Notes: generated by a model from the sequence alone, not told the origin. Positions 17,202 through 26,555 are shown, counted from the first letter of the stretch. The stretch is 64,000 bases of DNA from Poriferisulfidus sp963668445 (GCA_963668445.1 OY764335.1:1693090-1757089), one strand, 5' to 3'. Numbers and translations are program-made.

Positions 17202-18608
17202 ATGGCCGACCCTCTGCAATTTCTGGAAGTCCCGCGGCAAGACCCTGAGGTCGATGCCCCTGCGGTCCGCCTGCTCCATTACCGGGAGATTTACGGCCAG
17301 TTCGACCCGCAGCAGGCGGCCGAGCAATCCGCCCGCTGCCTCGGATGCGGCAACCCCTACTGCGAATGGAAATGCCCGGTCCACAACTACATCCCCGACT
17401 GGCTCAAACTCATCGAGCAGGGCCAACTGTTCCAAGCGGCGGAACTGTCGCATCGCACCAACTCGCTGCCGGAGATCTGCGGGCGCATCTGTCCGCAAGA
17501 CCGACTGTGCGAAGGCGCCTGCACTCTAAACGACGGCTTCGGCGCGGTCACCATCGGCTCCATCGAAAAATACATCACGGATACGGCACTGGAGCAAGGC
17601 TGGCGGCCGGATATGTCCGGCATCGAGCCGACCGGAAAACGGGTTGCAGTGGTCGGAGCCGGCCCGGCCGGTCTCGCCTGCGCCGACGTGCTTACACGCC
17701 ATGGCATCCAGGCGGTGGTGATTGATCGCTACCCGCGCATCGGCGGTCTTCTGACGTTCGGCATCCCGTCATTCAAGCTGGAGAAGCGGGTGGTGGAGAC
17801 GCGGCATCGGATTCTTGAAGAAATGGGCGTCGAGTTCCGGCTGAATACGGAAGTCGGGAGCGATGTGGGCTTTGACGCGCTGCTCGACGAGTACGATGCG
17901 GTATTCCTGGGCATGGGCACCTACACCGGCATGCGCGGCGGCTTCCCGGGCGAAGACCGGCCGCAGGTGCAAGCGGCACTGCCGTACCTGATCGGCACCG
18001 TCGACCACGACCTTCAACTGGGCATGGACGGCGAGACGTTCACGAACATGGAAGGCCTCGACGTGCTGGTGCTGGGCGGCGGCGACACCGCCATGGACTG
18101 CGTGCGCACGGCCGTGCGCCAGCAGGCGAAATCTGTGACCTGCGTCTACCGCCGCGATCTGGAAAACATGCCCGGCTCGCGCCGCGAAGTGAAGAATGCG
18201 ATGGAAGAAGGCGTGCAATTCCTGTTCAATCGGCAGCCGCTCGGCATCGAAGGGGAGAACGGCTCGCAGGGCGTACGCATCATCGAAACCCGGCTCGGCA
18301 CTCCGGATGCCCGCGGACGCCTGATGCCGGAACCGGTGCCCGGCTCGGAAACCGTGCTGCCGGCCGACCGCGTGGTCATCGCGTTCGGCTTTCGCGCCAG
18401 CCCGGCCGCGTGGTTCGCCGAGCACCGCATCGCGATCGACGAGCAGGGGCTGGTCGCCGTCCGCGACGGGGACTACCCCTATCAGACCGCCAATCCGAAA
18501 GTCTTTGCCGGCGGCGACATGGTGCGCGGCGCGGATTTGGTGGTGACCGCCGTCTTCGAAGGCCGCCACGCGGCGGAAAGCATCGTCCGCTACCTGCAGC
18601 AGGCCTGA
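17202..18608 (+). CDS. gltD: Glutamate synthase [NADPH] small subunit (GltD-type oxidoreductase)
   Basis: A 468-residue flavoprotein that passes electrons from NADPH to the large GOGAT subunit for glutamate formation. The N-terminal part holds the Cys clusters for 4Fe-4S centres (ARCLGCGNPYCEWKCPVHN and EICGRICPQDRLCEGAC). FAD binding is at VAVVGAGPAGLACADVL, then RIGGLLTFGIPSFKLEK. NADPH binding is at VLVLGGGDTAMDCVRTA, and FAGGDMVRGADLVVTAVFEGR closes the FAD fold. The large subunit gltB is not in the window. hemE follows after 10 bases. It may be translated from a leaderless message. Confidence 0.93.
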   Translation: MADPLQFLEVPRQDPEVDAPAVRLLHYREIYGQFDPQQAAEQSARCLGCGNPYCEWKCPVHNYIPDWLKLIEQGQLFQAAELSHRTNSLPEICGRICPQDRLCEGACTLNDGFGAVTIGSIEKYITDTALEQGWRPDMSGIEPTGKRVAVVGAGPAGLACADVLTRHGIQAVVIDRYPRIGGLLTFGIPSFKLEKRVVETRHRILEEMGVEFRLNTEVGSDVGFDALLDEYDAVFLGMGTYTGMRGGFPGEDRPQVQAALPYLIGTVDHDLQLGMDGETFTNMEGLDVLVLGGGDTAMDCVRTAVRQQAKSVTCVYRRDLENMPGSRREVKNAMEEGVQFLFNRQPLGIEGENGSQGVRIIETRLGTPDARGRLMPEPVPGSETVLPADRVVIAFGFRASPAAWFAEHRIAIDEQGLVAVRDGDYPYQTANPKVFAGGDMVRGADLVVTAVFEGRHAAESIVRYLQQA

Positions 18609-18618
18609 GCCGGGCGCC

Positions 18619-19674
18619 ATGGCCGCCCCTGCCAACGACCGGCTGCTGCGCGCCTTGCGCCGGCAGCCCACCGACCGCACCCCGGCCTGGATCATGCGGC
18701 AGGCCGGTCGCTATCTGCCGGAATACCGCGCCCTGCGCGAGCGGGCCGGCAGCTTTCTGGCGCTGTGCCGCACGCCGGACTACGCCTGCGAGGCGGCCTT
18801 GCAGCCCCTGCGCCGCTATCCGCTGGATGCCGCCATCGTCTTCTCCGATATCCTGACCGTTCCGGACGCGATGGGGCTGGGGCTGGGGTTTGCGGAAGGC
18901 GCCGGGCCTTATTTCGAGCGCCCGGTTCGCAACCTTGCCGACATCGAAGCCCTCGGCATCCCGGACCCGCAACAGGAACTGCGCTATGTCTGCGACGCGG
19001 TCTCGCTCCTGCACCGAGAGGTCGGCGCGGACCTGCCGGTCATCGGCTTCGCCGGCAGTCCGTGGACATTGGCGACGTACATGATCGAAGGGCGTAGCCG
19101 CACGGATTTCGCGCATGTCTCCGCCATGCTGAGGGAGGCCCCCGAGCAGATGGACCGGCTACTGGAGCTGCTGGCGGATGCGGTCGCCGTTTATCTCCGC
19201 GCCCAAGTCGCCGCAGGCGCCGCCGTCTCCATGCTATTCGACAGCTGGGGCGGCATTCTGGACGGCGAGGACTACGTGCGCTTTTCGCTGCAGCCCATCG
19301 AGCGCGTGCTGGACCAGCTCGGCGCAGTCGTGCCGCGCATCGTGTTCGCCCGCGGGGGCGGCCGGCGGCTGACCGAAGTCAGCGGCACTGGCTGCGAGGC
19401 GATCGGGCTGGACGAAACCGTCGATTTGCAGGCCGCCCGCGAGGAAGTCGGTGCCGCATGTGCGTTGCAAGGCAATCTGGATCCGGCCCTCCTGCGGGCG
19501 GATGCCGAAGAATTGCGGACGGCAGCCTGCCGATTGCTTGACGCGTACGGCCCGCATCCAGGCCATGTCTTCAACCTCGGGCACGGCATCACGCCGGACA
19601 TCGACCCGGAACAGGTTGCGTGCCTTCTCGAGGAAGTGCGGCGCGCCAGCCTGGCGAAGGCGGCCTCGCCATGA
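18619..19674 (+). CDS. hemE: Uroporphyrinogen decarboxylase
   Basis: A 351-residue cytoplasmic enzyme that decarboxylates the four acetate groups of uroporphyrinogen III to give coproporphyrinogen III in heme synthesis. Signature RTPAWIMRQAGRYLPEYR lies near the N-terminus. AAIVFSDILTVPDAMG holds the catalytic Asp, and GFAGSPWTLATYMIEG is the second family signature. LFDSWGG and VFNLGHGITPDIDPE follow. Length is typical. It sits 10 bases after gltD and is probably co-transcribed with it. The broken cache-domain gene lies convergently downstream. Confidence 0.97.
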   Translation: MAAPANDRLLRALRRQPTDRTPAWIMRQAGRYLPEYRALRERAGSFLALCRTPDYACEAALQPLRRYPLDAAIVFSDILTVPDAMGLGLGFAEGAGPYFERPVRNLADIEALGIPDPQQELRYVCDAVSLLHREVGADLPVIGFAGSPWTLATYMIEGRSRTDFAHVSAMLREAPEQMDRLLELLADAVAVYLRAQVAAGAAVSMLFDSWGGILDGEDYVRFSLQPIERVLDQLGAVVPRIVFARGGGRRLTEVSGTGCEAIGLDETVDLQAAREEVGAACALQGNLDPALLRADAEELRTAACRLLDAYGPHPGHVFNLGHGITPDIDPEQVACLLEEVRRASLAKAASP

Positions 19675-19681
19675 GGCCGGC

Positions 19682-20137
19682 TTATTCCCAGTGGATGCTG
19701 GTGCCGATGAAGTGCTCCCCCCGCTGCACCACATAACTGAATTTCGTCACGACCTCCTGCAAATCAGGCTTCGTCCGGCGGTAATCCACCCAACCGCCCT
19801 TCGGGTTGCTGGCTGCCACCGCCAGCATCGAGGCGATGAACGGCTGCCCGTCGGCATCCAGAAGTTCGTCCGGCGACATGCCTATCAGCTCTGGGCTGAC
19901 CGGATGCGCTACCAGCACTCCGTCGGCATCCAGCACGAACACGTGCGGGTCGCCGTCGCGAAACTCTTGGATATGCTGGGTGAGATGCTCGATGCCGTGC
20001 TCTTTCAGACTGGCGGATGCAGCCGCCACCATGGCCTTGGCGCGTTACGGATCGGATTTCGCCGATTTGGCCAGAGCCGGACTGGCGGCAACGCACACAA
20101 GCACTGCCGCAGCAAGAAGGACCGGTAGTGTTTTCAT
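19682..20137 (-). pseudogene. Secreted single-cache-domain protein, interrupted by one in-frame stop
   Basis: Two pieces lie in one reading frame. The first (ATG 20137, behind GAGGG) is a clean signal peptide, MKTLPVLLAAAVLVCVAA with a cleavage site after SPALA. The second (from about 20044) is a small cache/PilJ-like sensor domain: RAKAMVAAASASLKEHG, GDPHVFVLDADGVLVAHPV, IGMSPDELLDADG and GGWVDYRR, ending in the typical GTSIHWE. A single TAA (20045-20047) separates them with no frame change. A Glu or Gln codon is the likely ancestor. The internal ATG at 20032 has no good ribosome binding site and would yield a protein lacking its export signal. Confidence 0.75.
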
Positions 20138-20225
20138 GGGCGCGACCCTCAATCTGTTGTTCGCTAGGCCCATTGTAATGCTTGGCCCGGTTCTGGCCAA
20201 TTTTCGGATGCAGTTCGGCGCGGAT

Positions 20226-22631
20226 TCAGAACATCTGTTCCGGAATATCGATCGTCTGGTCGCCTTTCGGCATGGCGCCCCCTTCGTCCGATAGCCGATT
20301 CGGCACCAGTTCCTCCCGGAACGTCTCCACGATGCTGTCCGTACTGTCCGGCGACGCGAGCAGGCCGTTCTTCGGGTCGATGCGTGCCGCAACGATGCCG
20401 GACGGCATTTCCAGCGGCGTTTCCGGCATGCCTTGCAACGCCACTTTCATGAAATCCACCCACACCGGCAGGGCGGCCACGCCGCCGACTTCGCGGCGTC
20501 CGAGCTTTTCGAAGCTGTCGCGGCCGACCCAGACCGTGGCGGCCAAGCGGTCGTTGAAGCCGCTGAACCAAGCGTCCCGCTGATCGTTCGTCGTGCCGGT
20601 CTTGCCGGCCAGGTCGCCGCGTCCCAGTTGCAGCGCGCCGCGCCCTGTGCCGACCTTGACGACATCCCGAAGCATGCTCACGATCTGGTAATGGATCCGC
20701 CGATCCAACACCCGTGGCGCCGCATCTTCTGCCAGCAGCAGCGGCATGCTCGCATCTTCGGGCTGCAGCGGCTCCACATGCATTTTCTGGCAGGCCACAT
20801 CGCAGGCGCGGCGGGCATCGCTAACGTAAACCGGCTGTCCATGGCGATCTTCGATGCGCTCGATCAGGTGGGCCTCCACCTTGTAGCCGCCATTCGCGAG
20901 CACGGCGAAGGCCGTCGCCATCTCCAGCGGCGTCACCTCGCCGGAACCCAGAGCCAGCGTCAGGTTGTTGGGCAGCGCCTCCGCATCGAAGCCGAACCGT
21001 TCCACGTACTCGCGGACGTATTCCTTGCCGACGGCATCCAGCAGGCGCACGGACACTACATTCCGCGAATAGGTCAGCGCCTCACGCAAGCGGGTCGGCC
21101 CGTAGAACTCGCCGCTGTAGTTTTCGGGCCGCCACATGCCCTCGATGCCCTCGTCCTCATAAACTACCGGCGCGTCATTGATCAGCGTCGCTGGCGTGTA
21201 GCCCTTGGCCAGCGCGGCCGCGTACAAAAACGGCTTGAAACTGGAGCCCGGCTGGCGCCGGGCCTGGGTCGCCCGGTTGAATTTGCTGAGGCCGAAATCG
21301 AAGCCGCCGGTCAGCGCCCGGATGGCGCCGTCCGCGGGATCCATCGCCACCAAGGCGCTGGAGGCCTCCGGAATCTGGCGCAAGCGCCAGACGTCTTCCT
21401 CGAAGACCAGGTGCACGATGTCGCCGCTGCGCAGCACATCCGAAGTCGCTCGCGGCTGCGGGCCGCGATGGTTGACGTCCCGCATCGGCCGCGCCCAGAG
21501 GATCTCGTCCAGCGCCAACTCCGCCCAGCGTCCGCCACCGAGATAGAGATGCGCAGCCTCGGGTCCGGCATGCACGACGATGCCATTCTGGAAGCCGCCG
21601 TGCCGGGGCGTGTCGCGCAGCGTCTGATCCAGTTCCTCGCGGGACTCCGGCAGCGGCTCCAAGCGCCGCGCCGCGCCGCGCCAGCCATGCCGCAGATCGT
21701 AGCGGATCAAGGCACGTCGTGCGGCCTGGTTGGCGGCTTGCTGGAACGCATGGTTCAGCGTCGCATGCACCGTATACCCGGCCGTGTAGGCACCGGTCCC
21801 GAACCGCCGCACCATGTCGGCCCGGATCATTTCGCTGGCGTACGGCGCCACCGACATCTGGAAGCGGCGATTTTTGCTGCGGGCCGTCACCGGCGCCAGC
21901 GCCGCGGCTTGGTGCTGCGCGTCCGTGATGTAGCCTTCCTGACGCATGCGATCCAGCACATAGCGGCGGCGCGATACGGATGCCTCCGGGTCGGCCCACG
22001 GATTCAGCACGGACGGCGCCTTGGGCAGGCCGGCAATGGTCGCCATTTGGGCCAGCGTCAAATCCCTCGGCCGCACGCCGTAATACACTTCGGCCGCTGC
22101 GCCGACGCCGTAGGCCCGGTTTCCCAAGAATATCTTGTTCAGATACAGCGCCAGAATCTCATCCTTGCCCAGTTCCTGCTCAATGCGCAGGGCCAAGAAG
22201 ATCTCCCGCACCTTGCGGACGAACTGCCGTTGCCGGGTCAGATAGAAATTACGCGCCAGCTGCATGGTGATGGTGCTGCCGCCTTGCCGGATGCGTCCCG
22301 TCTGCGCCAGCGAGACGGCGGCCCGCACCAAGGCTTGGGCATCCACGCCGGGATGCTTGCGGAAGCGCGCATCCTCGGAAGCGATGAAGGCTTGGCGCAT
22401 CAGCGGCGGGATGGCATCCAGTTCCACCGGGATTCGCCGTTTGACGCCGTACACCGCCAGCAGTTCGCCGTCCTGCGATATGATCCGCAGCGGCGTTTGC
22501 AGCTTCACCTCGCGCAGCTCTTCAACCGTCGGCAGACTCGGCTGCACATAGACGTACGCACCCAGCGCGACTAGCACGGCCGGCACCAAACTGAGTCCGA
22601 CCAAGCGGAGCATGCGGCGGAATATCGGCAT
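20226..22631 (-). CDS. mrcA: Penicillin-binding protein 1A (bifunctional transglycosylase/transpeptidase)
   Basis: About 801 residues, anchored in the inner membrane by one N-terminal helix (LVGLSLVPAVLVALGAYVYV). It polymerises and cross-links peptidoglycan. The GT51 domain has AFIASEDARFRKHPGVD (catalytic Glu), GGSTITMQLARN and QELGKDEILALYLN. The transpeptidase domain has the nucleophile motif QPGSSFKPFLYA, SRNVVSVRL and LAGKTGTTNDQRDAWF. An OB-like insert lies between. An ATG 21 bases upstream (22652) would add MDFPGSP. It is divergent from aroK-aroB, a frequent arrangement in gammaproteobacteria. Confidence 0.96.
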   Translation of the reverse strand: MPIFRRMLRLVGLSLVPAVLVALGAYVYVQPSLPTVEELREVKLQTPLRIISQDGELLAVYGVKRRIPVELDAIPPLMRQAFIASEDARFRKHPGVDAQALVRAAVSLAQTGRIRQGGSTITMQLARNFYLTRQRQFVRKVREIFLALRIEQELGKDEILALYLNKIFLGNRAYGVGAAAEVYYGVRPRDLTLAQMATIAGLPKAPSVLNPWADPEASVSRRRYVLDRMRQEGYITDAQHQAAALAPVTARSKNRRFQMSVAPYASEMIRADMVRRFGTGAYTAGYTVHATLNHAFQQAANQAARRALIRYDLRHGWRGAARRLEPLPESREELDQTLRDTPRHGGFQNGIVVHAGPEAAHLYLGGGRWAELALDEILWARPMRDVNHRGPQPRATSDVLRSGDIVHLVFEEDVWRLRQIPEASSALVAMDPADGAIRALTGGFDFGLSKFNRATQARRQPGSSFKPFLYAAALAKGYTPATLINDAPVVYEDEGIEGMWRPENYSGEFYGPTRLREALTYSRNVVSVRLLDAVGKEYVREYVERFGFDAEALPNNLTLALGSGEVTPLEMATAFAVLANGGYKVEAHLIERIEDRHGQPVYVSDARRACDVACQKMHVEPLQPEDASMPLLLAEDAAPRVLDRRIHYQIVSMLRDVVKVGTGRGALQLGRGDLAGKTGTTNDQRDAWFSGFNDRLAATVWVGRDSFEKLGRREVGGVAALPVWVDFMKVALQGMPETPLEMPSGIVAARIDPKNGLLASPDSTDSIVETFREELVPNRLSDEGGAMPKGDQTIDIPEQMF

Positions 22632-22722
22632 GGGCGATCCCGGAAAATCCATGAAATAGTATAGGGTGTGGCATGATTATCGGCGAAACGGGCGCTTTCG
22701 CAAGAAGCCGGTGCCGCCTGCC

Positions 22723-23250
22723 ATGACCAGTTCCAGACTCAATGTCTTCCTCATCGGCCCGATGGGCGCCGGCAAGACCACCGTCGGCAAGCGGCTGGCG
22801 AAGGCGACCGGACGCGAGTTCGTCGACAGCGACGCGGTGCTGTGCGAGCGGACCGGGGTTTCCATCGCGGAGACATTCGCGCACGAAGGCGAAAAAGGGT
22901 TCCGGCGCCGGGAGCGCCGCATTATCGAGGAGTTGACGCAACGCACCAACATCGTGCTGGCCTCGGGCGGCGGCGCGGTGCTGGATGCCGAAAACCGCCG
23001 CGTGCTGGGCGCCCGCGGGCTGGTCGTCTATCTGTGCGCGTCGCCGCAGACGCAATGGCGCAACATCCGCAACTGCCGCAACCGCCCGCTGCTGCAGAAC
23101 GACGACCCGCAGGGCACGCTGGCGCAACTATTCGCCGAACGCGACCCGCTGTACCGGGAACTGTGCGATTTCCAGGTGGATGTCGACCAGCTGCCGCCGC
23201 ACGCCTCCTGCCAGAAGATCGTCGAACGGCTCGAATCGCCGTTCGGCTAG
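22723..23250 (+). CDS. aroK: Shikimate kinase
   Basis: A 175-residue P-loop kinase that phosphorylates shikimate at the 3-hydroxyl in aromatic amino-acid synthesis. Walker A is IGPMGAGKTTVG. The shikimate-binding Asp pair is in FVDSDAV, the FRRRE arginine in GEKGFRRRERRIIEEL, the Gly-Gly-Gly loop in LASGGGAVL and the lid arginine in NCRNRPLL. FAERDPLYRE is the adenine-binding end. Start MTSSRLNVFL was chosen because upstream residues do not match the family. It is 60 bases before aroB. A degenerate paralogue occurs at 31.6-32.2 kb. Confidence 0.95.
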   Translation: MTSSRLNVFLIGPMGAGKTTVGKRLAKATGREFVDSDAVLCERTGVSIAETFAHEGEKGFRRRERRIIEELTQRTNIVLASGGGAVLDAENRRVLGARGLVVYLCASPQTQWRNIRNCRNRPLLQNDDPQGTLAQLFAERDPLYRELCDFQVDVDQLPPHASCQKIVERLESPFG

Positions 23251-23270
23251 GCCGGCATCGGCGCCCCCGT

Positions 23271-23276
23271 TACAAT
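23271..23276 (+). promoter_or_regulatory. Possible internal -10 box before aroB
   Basis: TACAAT lies 34 bases before the aroB GTG, in the 60-base gap after aroK. It suggests that aroB can be transcribed separately as well as with aroK. Confidence 0.35.
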
Positions 23277-23310
23277 AAAGCGCCCGACGCCCAACCTGCC
23301 GAGCCCGGCC

Positions 23311-24390
23311 GTGCGCGAACTGACCGTCCCCCTGAAGGATGCCGCTTATCCGATTTTGATTGGAGAGCGCCTGCTGCAAGATTCCGCCGCATGGGCGTCC
23401 TGCATGGGCTCGGCCGCCGTGCTGGTGACGCAGCCGAATGTCGAGGCCTACGCCCGTCCGCTGGCAGCTGCGCTGGGTCCGGCATGCCGCGGCTGCTACG
23501 TGCTGCCGGACGGCGAACCGCACAAGACGCTGGAGACCCTCAACGGGCTCTACACTTGGCTTCTGGAACACGGATGCGGGCGCGACATCACGCTGGTCGC
23601 GGTCGGCGGCGGCGTGGTCGGCGACATCACAGGCTTTGCGGCCGCCACCTACATGCGCGGCGTGCCTTTCGTGCAAGTGCCCACCACGCTGCTCGCCCAG
23701 GTCGATGCGTCCATGGGCGGCAAGACCGGCGTCAACCACCCGCTGGGCAAAAACATGATCGGCGCCTTCTGGCAGCCGCAAGCCGTGCTGATCGATCCGG
23801 CGACCCTGCGCAGCCTGCCGGAACGCGAGCTGCACGCTGGCATGGCCGAAGTCATCAAATACGGACTGCTGGGCGAGGCCGAATTCTTCGCTTGGCTGGA
23901 AGAAAGCCTCGATGCCGTACTGGCGCTGGAGCCGGATGCGCTGGCGCATGCCATCGAGACGTCGTGCCGCTGCAAGGCGCGCATCGTGGCCGACGACGAA
24001 CGCGAACGCACGGGCCGGCGGGCGCTGCTGAATCTGGGGCATACCTTCGCGCATGCCATCGAGACCGAACAGAACTACGCGCAATGGCACCACGGCGAAG
24101 CGGTCGCCTGCGGCATGGTGCTGGCCGCTGATCTGTCAGCGCGCATGGCATGGATCGAGGCGGCGGACGCGCAGCGGGTGCGGACGCTTCTGGAACGTGC
24201 GGCGCTGCCCACACGGCTGCCGCCAGAACTCGATCCGCAGCGCCTGCGCCGGCATATGCAGCACGACAAGAAGAACGCCGCCGGGCAATTGCGGCTGGTG
24301 CTGCTGCGCGGCATCGGCCATGCGGAGGTCACCGACCGGGTCGATGAGCGGCTGCTTGCCGACACGCTGGCGGCGGGTGCGGACCGCTGA
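23311..24390 (+). CDS. aroB: 3-dehydroquinate synthase
   Basis: A 359-residue NAD- and metal-dependent enzyme that cyclises DAHP to 3-dehydroquinate. NAD-binding GGGVVGDITGFAAATYMRGV, substrate/metal region PTTLLAQVDASMGGKTGVNH, MAEVIKYGLLGE and the metal-ligand histidines in LNLGHTFAHAIE and WHHGEAVACGM are all present. HDKKNAAGQLRLVLL is the family's C-terminal signature. Start is GTG 23311. Its TGA shares one base with the dgt start (TGATG), so aroK-aroB-dgt is probably one operon. Confidence 0.97.
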   Translation: MRELTVPLKDAAYPILIGERLLQDSAAWASCMGSAAVLVTQPNVEAYARPLAAALGPACRGCYVLPDGEPHKTLETLNGLYTWLLEHGCGRDITLVAVGGGVVGDITGFAAATYMRGVPFVQVPTTLLAQVDASMGGKTGVNHPLGKNMIGAFWQPQAVLIDPATLRSLPERELHAGMAEVIKYGLLGEAEFFAWLEESLDAVLALEPDALAHAIETSCRCKARIVADDERERTGRRALLNLGHTFAHAIETEQNYAQWHHGEAVACGMVLAADLSARMAWIEAADAQRVRTLLERAALPTRLPPELDPQRLRRHMQHDKKNAAGQLRLVLLRGIGHAEVTDRVDERLLADTLAAGADR

Positions 24391-25589
24391 TGGCCGTCGA
24401 CCCGCTGCGCGCCTACGCCGGCCAGGCGCACGGCAACGAACTGGTGCCTTGCGCGGCGAGCGAGCGCCATACGCACGGGCGCATGCATCCGGAGCCAGAG
24501 GACGACCACCGCACGCTGTACCAGCGCGATTGCGACCGCATCATCCACTCGGCGGCCTTCCGAAGCCTGGAGTACAAGACGCAAGTGCTGGTGAACCATG
24601 CGGACGGCCTGTTCCGCACCCGGCTGACGCACAGCATGGAAGTCGCCAAGCTGGCGCGGGCGCTGGCGCGGGCGTTGCGGCTCAACGAAGATCTGGCGGA
24701 AGCGATCGCGCTGGCACACGATCTGGGGCATACGCCGTTCGGCCACATCGGGCAAGAGACCTTGAACCGCTGTACGCAGGAGTACGGCGGCTTCGAGCAC
24801 AATGTGCAATCGTTGCGCGTCATTGACGAACTGGAGCACAAATACGCGGACTTCGCCGGACTCAACCTGAGCTTCGAAACGCGCGAAGGCATCCTGAAGC
24901 GCTGCCGCCCCGAACTGGCGAAGCAGTTGGGCCCGGTCGGCGCACGCTTTCTGGATGGCGGCCAGCCGACGCTGGAGGCGCAGCTGGTCGACCTCGCAGA
25001 CCGGGTGGCCTACACCAACCATGATCTGGACGACGGCCTGCGTCTGGGCCTGCTGGAACTGGAGGCCGTGCAAGAGCTCAAGCTGTACGCACGCGCCTAT
25101 CAGGCGGCCGTCGAAGCCGCGCCGAAGCGGTCGCGGCATTCGCTGCTGCACGAAACGAATCGGCGCCTCATCAACGCCATGATGGACGACTTGATCGGCA
25201 CGACCGGCGAACGCCTCGCACAGGCCGCGCCGGCGTCGCCGCAGGCGGTGCGCGAGCATGGCAAACCGCTGGCCGGATTCAGCGCCGCCATGCGTCAGGA
25301 ACTGGCGCCGCTGAGCCGCTTCCTGCACGAGCACTACTACAGCCACTACCAATTGCGCCGCATGCACATGAAAGCGACCCAAATCATCGAACGCCTGTTC
25401 GGGACCTTTCTGGAAGATCCGAAGTTGCTGCCGACCGAACCGTACGCGCAGGTCCGAAACAAGGAGGAGCGCCGCGGCGAAGCCGGGCGGGCGCGGGCCA
25501 TCGCCGATTATATCGCCAGCCTCAGCGATCGGCGCATTCTGTCCGAGTACCGCAGGATTTTCGACGTCACGGACCGCATCGAACTGTAG
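24390..25589 (+). CDS. dgt: dGTP triphosphohydrolase-like protein (HD domain)
   Basis: A 399-residue HD-superfamily phosphohydrolase of the dGTPase type, expected to release tripolyphosphate from dNTPs. The metal site is seen as RTRLTHSMEVAKLAR (first His) and ALAHDLGHTPFGHIGQ (His-Asp). RDCDRIIHSAAFRSLEYKTQV is the family N-terminal block and DRVAYTNHDLDDGL the last Asp. The length matches type-2 dGTPase-like proteins rather than E. coli Dgt (505 residues). It is coupled to aroB by a TGATG overlap. The C-terminal RILSEYRRIFDVTDRI fits relatives. Exact substrate preference is unknown. Confidence 0.93.
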   Translation: MAVDPLRAYAGQAHGNELVPCAASERHTHGRMHPEPEDDHRTLYQRDCDRIIHSAAFRSLEYKTQVLVNHADGLFRTRLTHSMEVAKLARALARALRLNEDLAEAIALAHDLGHTPFGHIGQETLNRCTQEYGGFEHNVQSLRVIDELEHKYADFAGLNLSFETREGILKRCRPELAKQLGPVGARFLDGGQPTLEAQLVDLADRVAYTNHDLDDGLRLGLLELEAVQELKLYARAYQAAVEAAPKRSRHSLLHETNRRLINAMMDDLIGTTGERLAQAAPASPQAVREHGKPLAGFSAAMRQELAPLSRFLHEHYYSHYQLRRMHMKATQIIERLFGTFLEDPKLLPTEPYAQVRNKEERRGEAGRARAIADYIASLSDRRILSEYRRIFDVTDRIEL

Positions 25590-25609
25590 GCGCGCCCCTG
25601 TACGGACGC

Positions 25610-25624
25610 AGGACGCAACGTCCT
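25610..25624. other. Small hairpin before glyQ
   Basis: AGGAC-GCAAC-GTCCT forms a 5-bp stem with a 5-base loop between dgt and glyQ. The T run at 25636-25640 is 11 bases away and overlaps the glyQ promoter, so a terminator role is doubtful. Confidence 0.25.
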
Positions 25625-25630
25625 GAATGC

Positions 25631-25636
25631 TACAAT
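25631..25636 (+). promoter_or_regulatory. Extended -10 box of glyQS
   Basis: TGC-TACAAT is an extended -10 element (TG one base before the hexamer), 43 bases before the glyQ ATG. It would start the glyQ-glyS-gmhB-plsC transcript. Confidence 0.5.
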
Positions 25637-25678
25637 TTTTCCCGGCAGAAGCGCCCTGCCTCCGCCCGCCGCGACGCC

Positions 25679-26536
25679 ATGACCATTCAGGAACTCATCC
25701 GCCGACTGGAGCAGTACTGGGCGGCGCAAGGCTGCGTGCTGCTGCCGGCCTACGACCTGCCGATGGGCGCGGCGACCTTCCACCCGGAAGTCTTTCTGCG
25801 CGCGCTCGATGCACGACCATGGCGCAGCGCGTTCGTGCAGCCGTGCCGCCGGCCGACGGACGGGCGCTACGGCGAAAACCCCAACCGCCTGCAGCGCTAC
25901 TACCAGTTCCAGGTCGTGCTGAAGCCCGCGCCGGACGACATCCAGCAGCAGTACTTGGATTCGCTGGTCGCTTTGGGAATCGCGCTGGACCGCAACGACG
26001 TGCGCTTCGTCGAGGACGATTGGGAATCGCCGACGCTGGGCGCTTGGGGGCTCGGCTGGGAGGTGCAGCTCAACGGCATGGAGATCAGCCAGTTCACGTA
26101 CTTCCAACAGGCCGGCGGCCTGGAATGCCGGCCGCCGCTCGGCGAAATCACCTACGGCATCGAACGCGTGGCAATGCTGCTGCAGGATGCCGACAATGTG
26201 TTCGATCTGATTTGGAGCGGCTCCGGCCCGGACGCGGTCACCTACCGAGACCTGTTCCTGCGCAACGAACAGGAGCAATCGCACTACAACTTCGAACAGG
26301 CGGACATCGAAAGCCTGCGGCGCTATTATGCGGAACTGGAACAGGAATGCGACCGGATGATTCGCGGCGGCTTGCCGCTGCCGGCCTACGAGCAGCTAAT
26401 CGGCTGTTCGCATGTCTTCAATCTGCTGGATGCGCGCCACGCCATTTCCGTTACGGAGCGGCAACAATGCATTCTGCGCATCCGCCAGCGCGCCCAGCGG
26501 ATTGCCGAAATCTATGCCGCGCCTGCGGCCTCCTGA
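25679..26536 (+). CDS. glyQ: Glycyl-tRNA synthetase alpha subunit
   Basis: A 285-residue class II aminoacyl-tRNA synthetase subunit that carries the catalytic core of the alpha2beta2 enzyme. It starts MTIQELIRRLEQYWAAQGCV, with PYGE-like PTDGRYGENPNR, YYQFQVVLKPAPDDIQ, FVEDDWESPTLGAWGLGWEV and GGLECRPPLGEITYGIERV (motif 3 region). Length and order match the family. It is followed by glyS after 19 bases. The presence of separate alpha and beta subunits is typical of most proteobacteria. Confidence 0.98.
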   Translation: MTIQELIRRLEQYWAAQGCVLLPAYDLPMGAATFHPEVFLRALDARPWRSAFVQPCRRPTDGRYGENPNRLQRYYQFQVVLKPAPDDIQQQYLDSLVALGIALDRNDVRFVEDDWESPTLGAWGLGWEVQLNGMEISQFTYFQQAGGLECRPPLGEITYGIERVAMLLQDADNVFDLIWSGSGPDAVTYRDLFLRNEQEQSHYNFEQADIESLRRYYAELEQECDRMIRGGLPLPAYEQLIGCSHVFNLLDARHAISVTERQQCILRIRQRAQRIAEIYAAPAAS

Positions 26537-26555
26537 ACGCATCCGTCCCGCCGCC

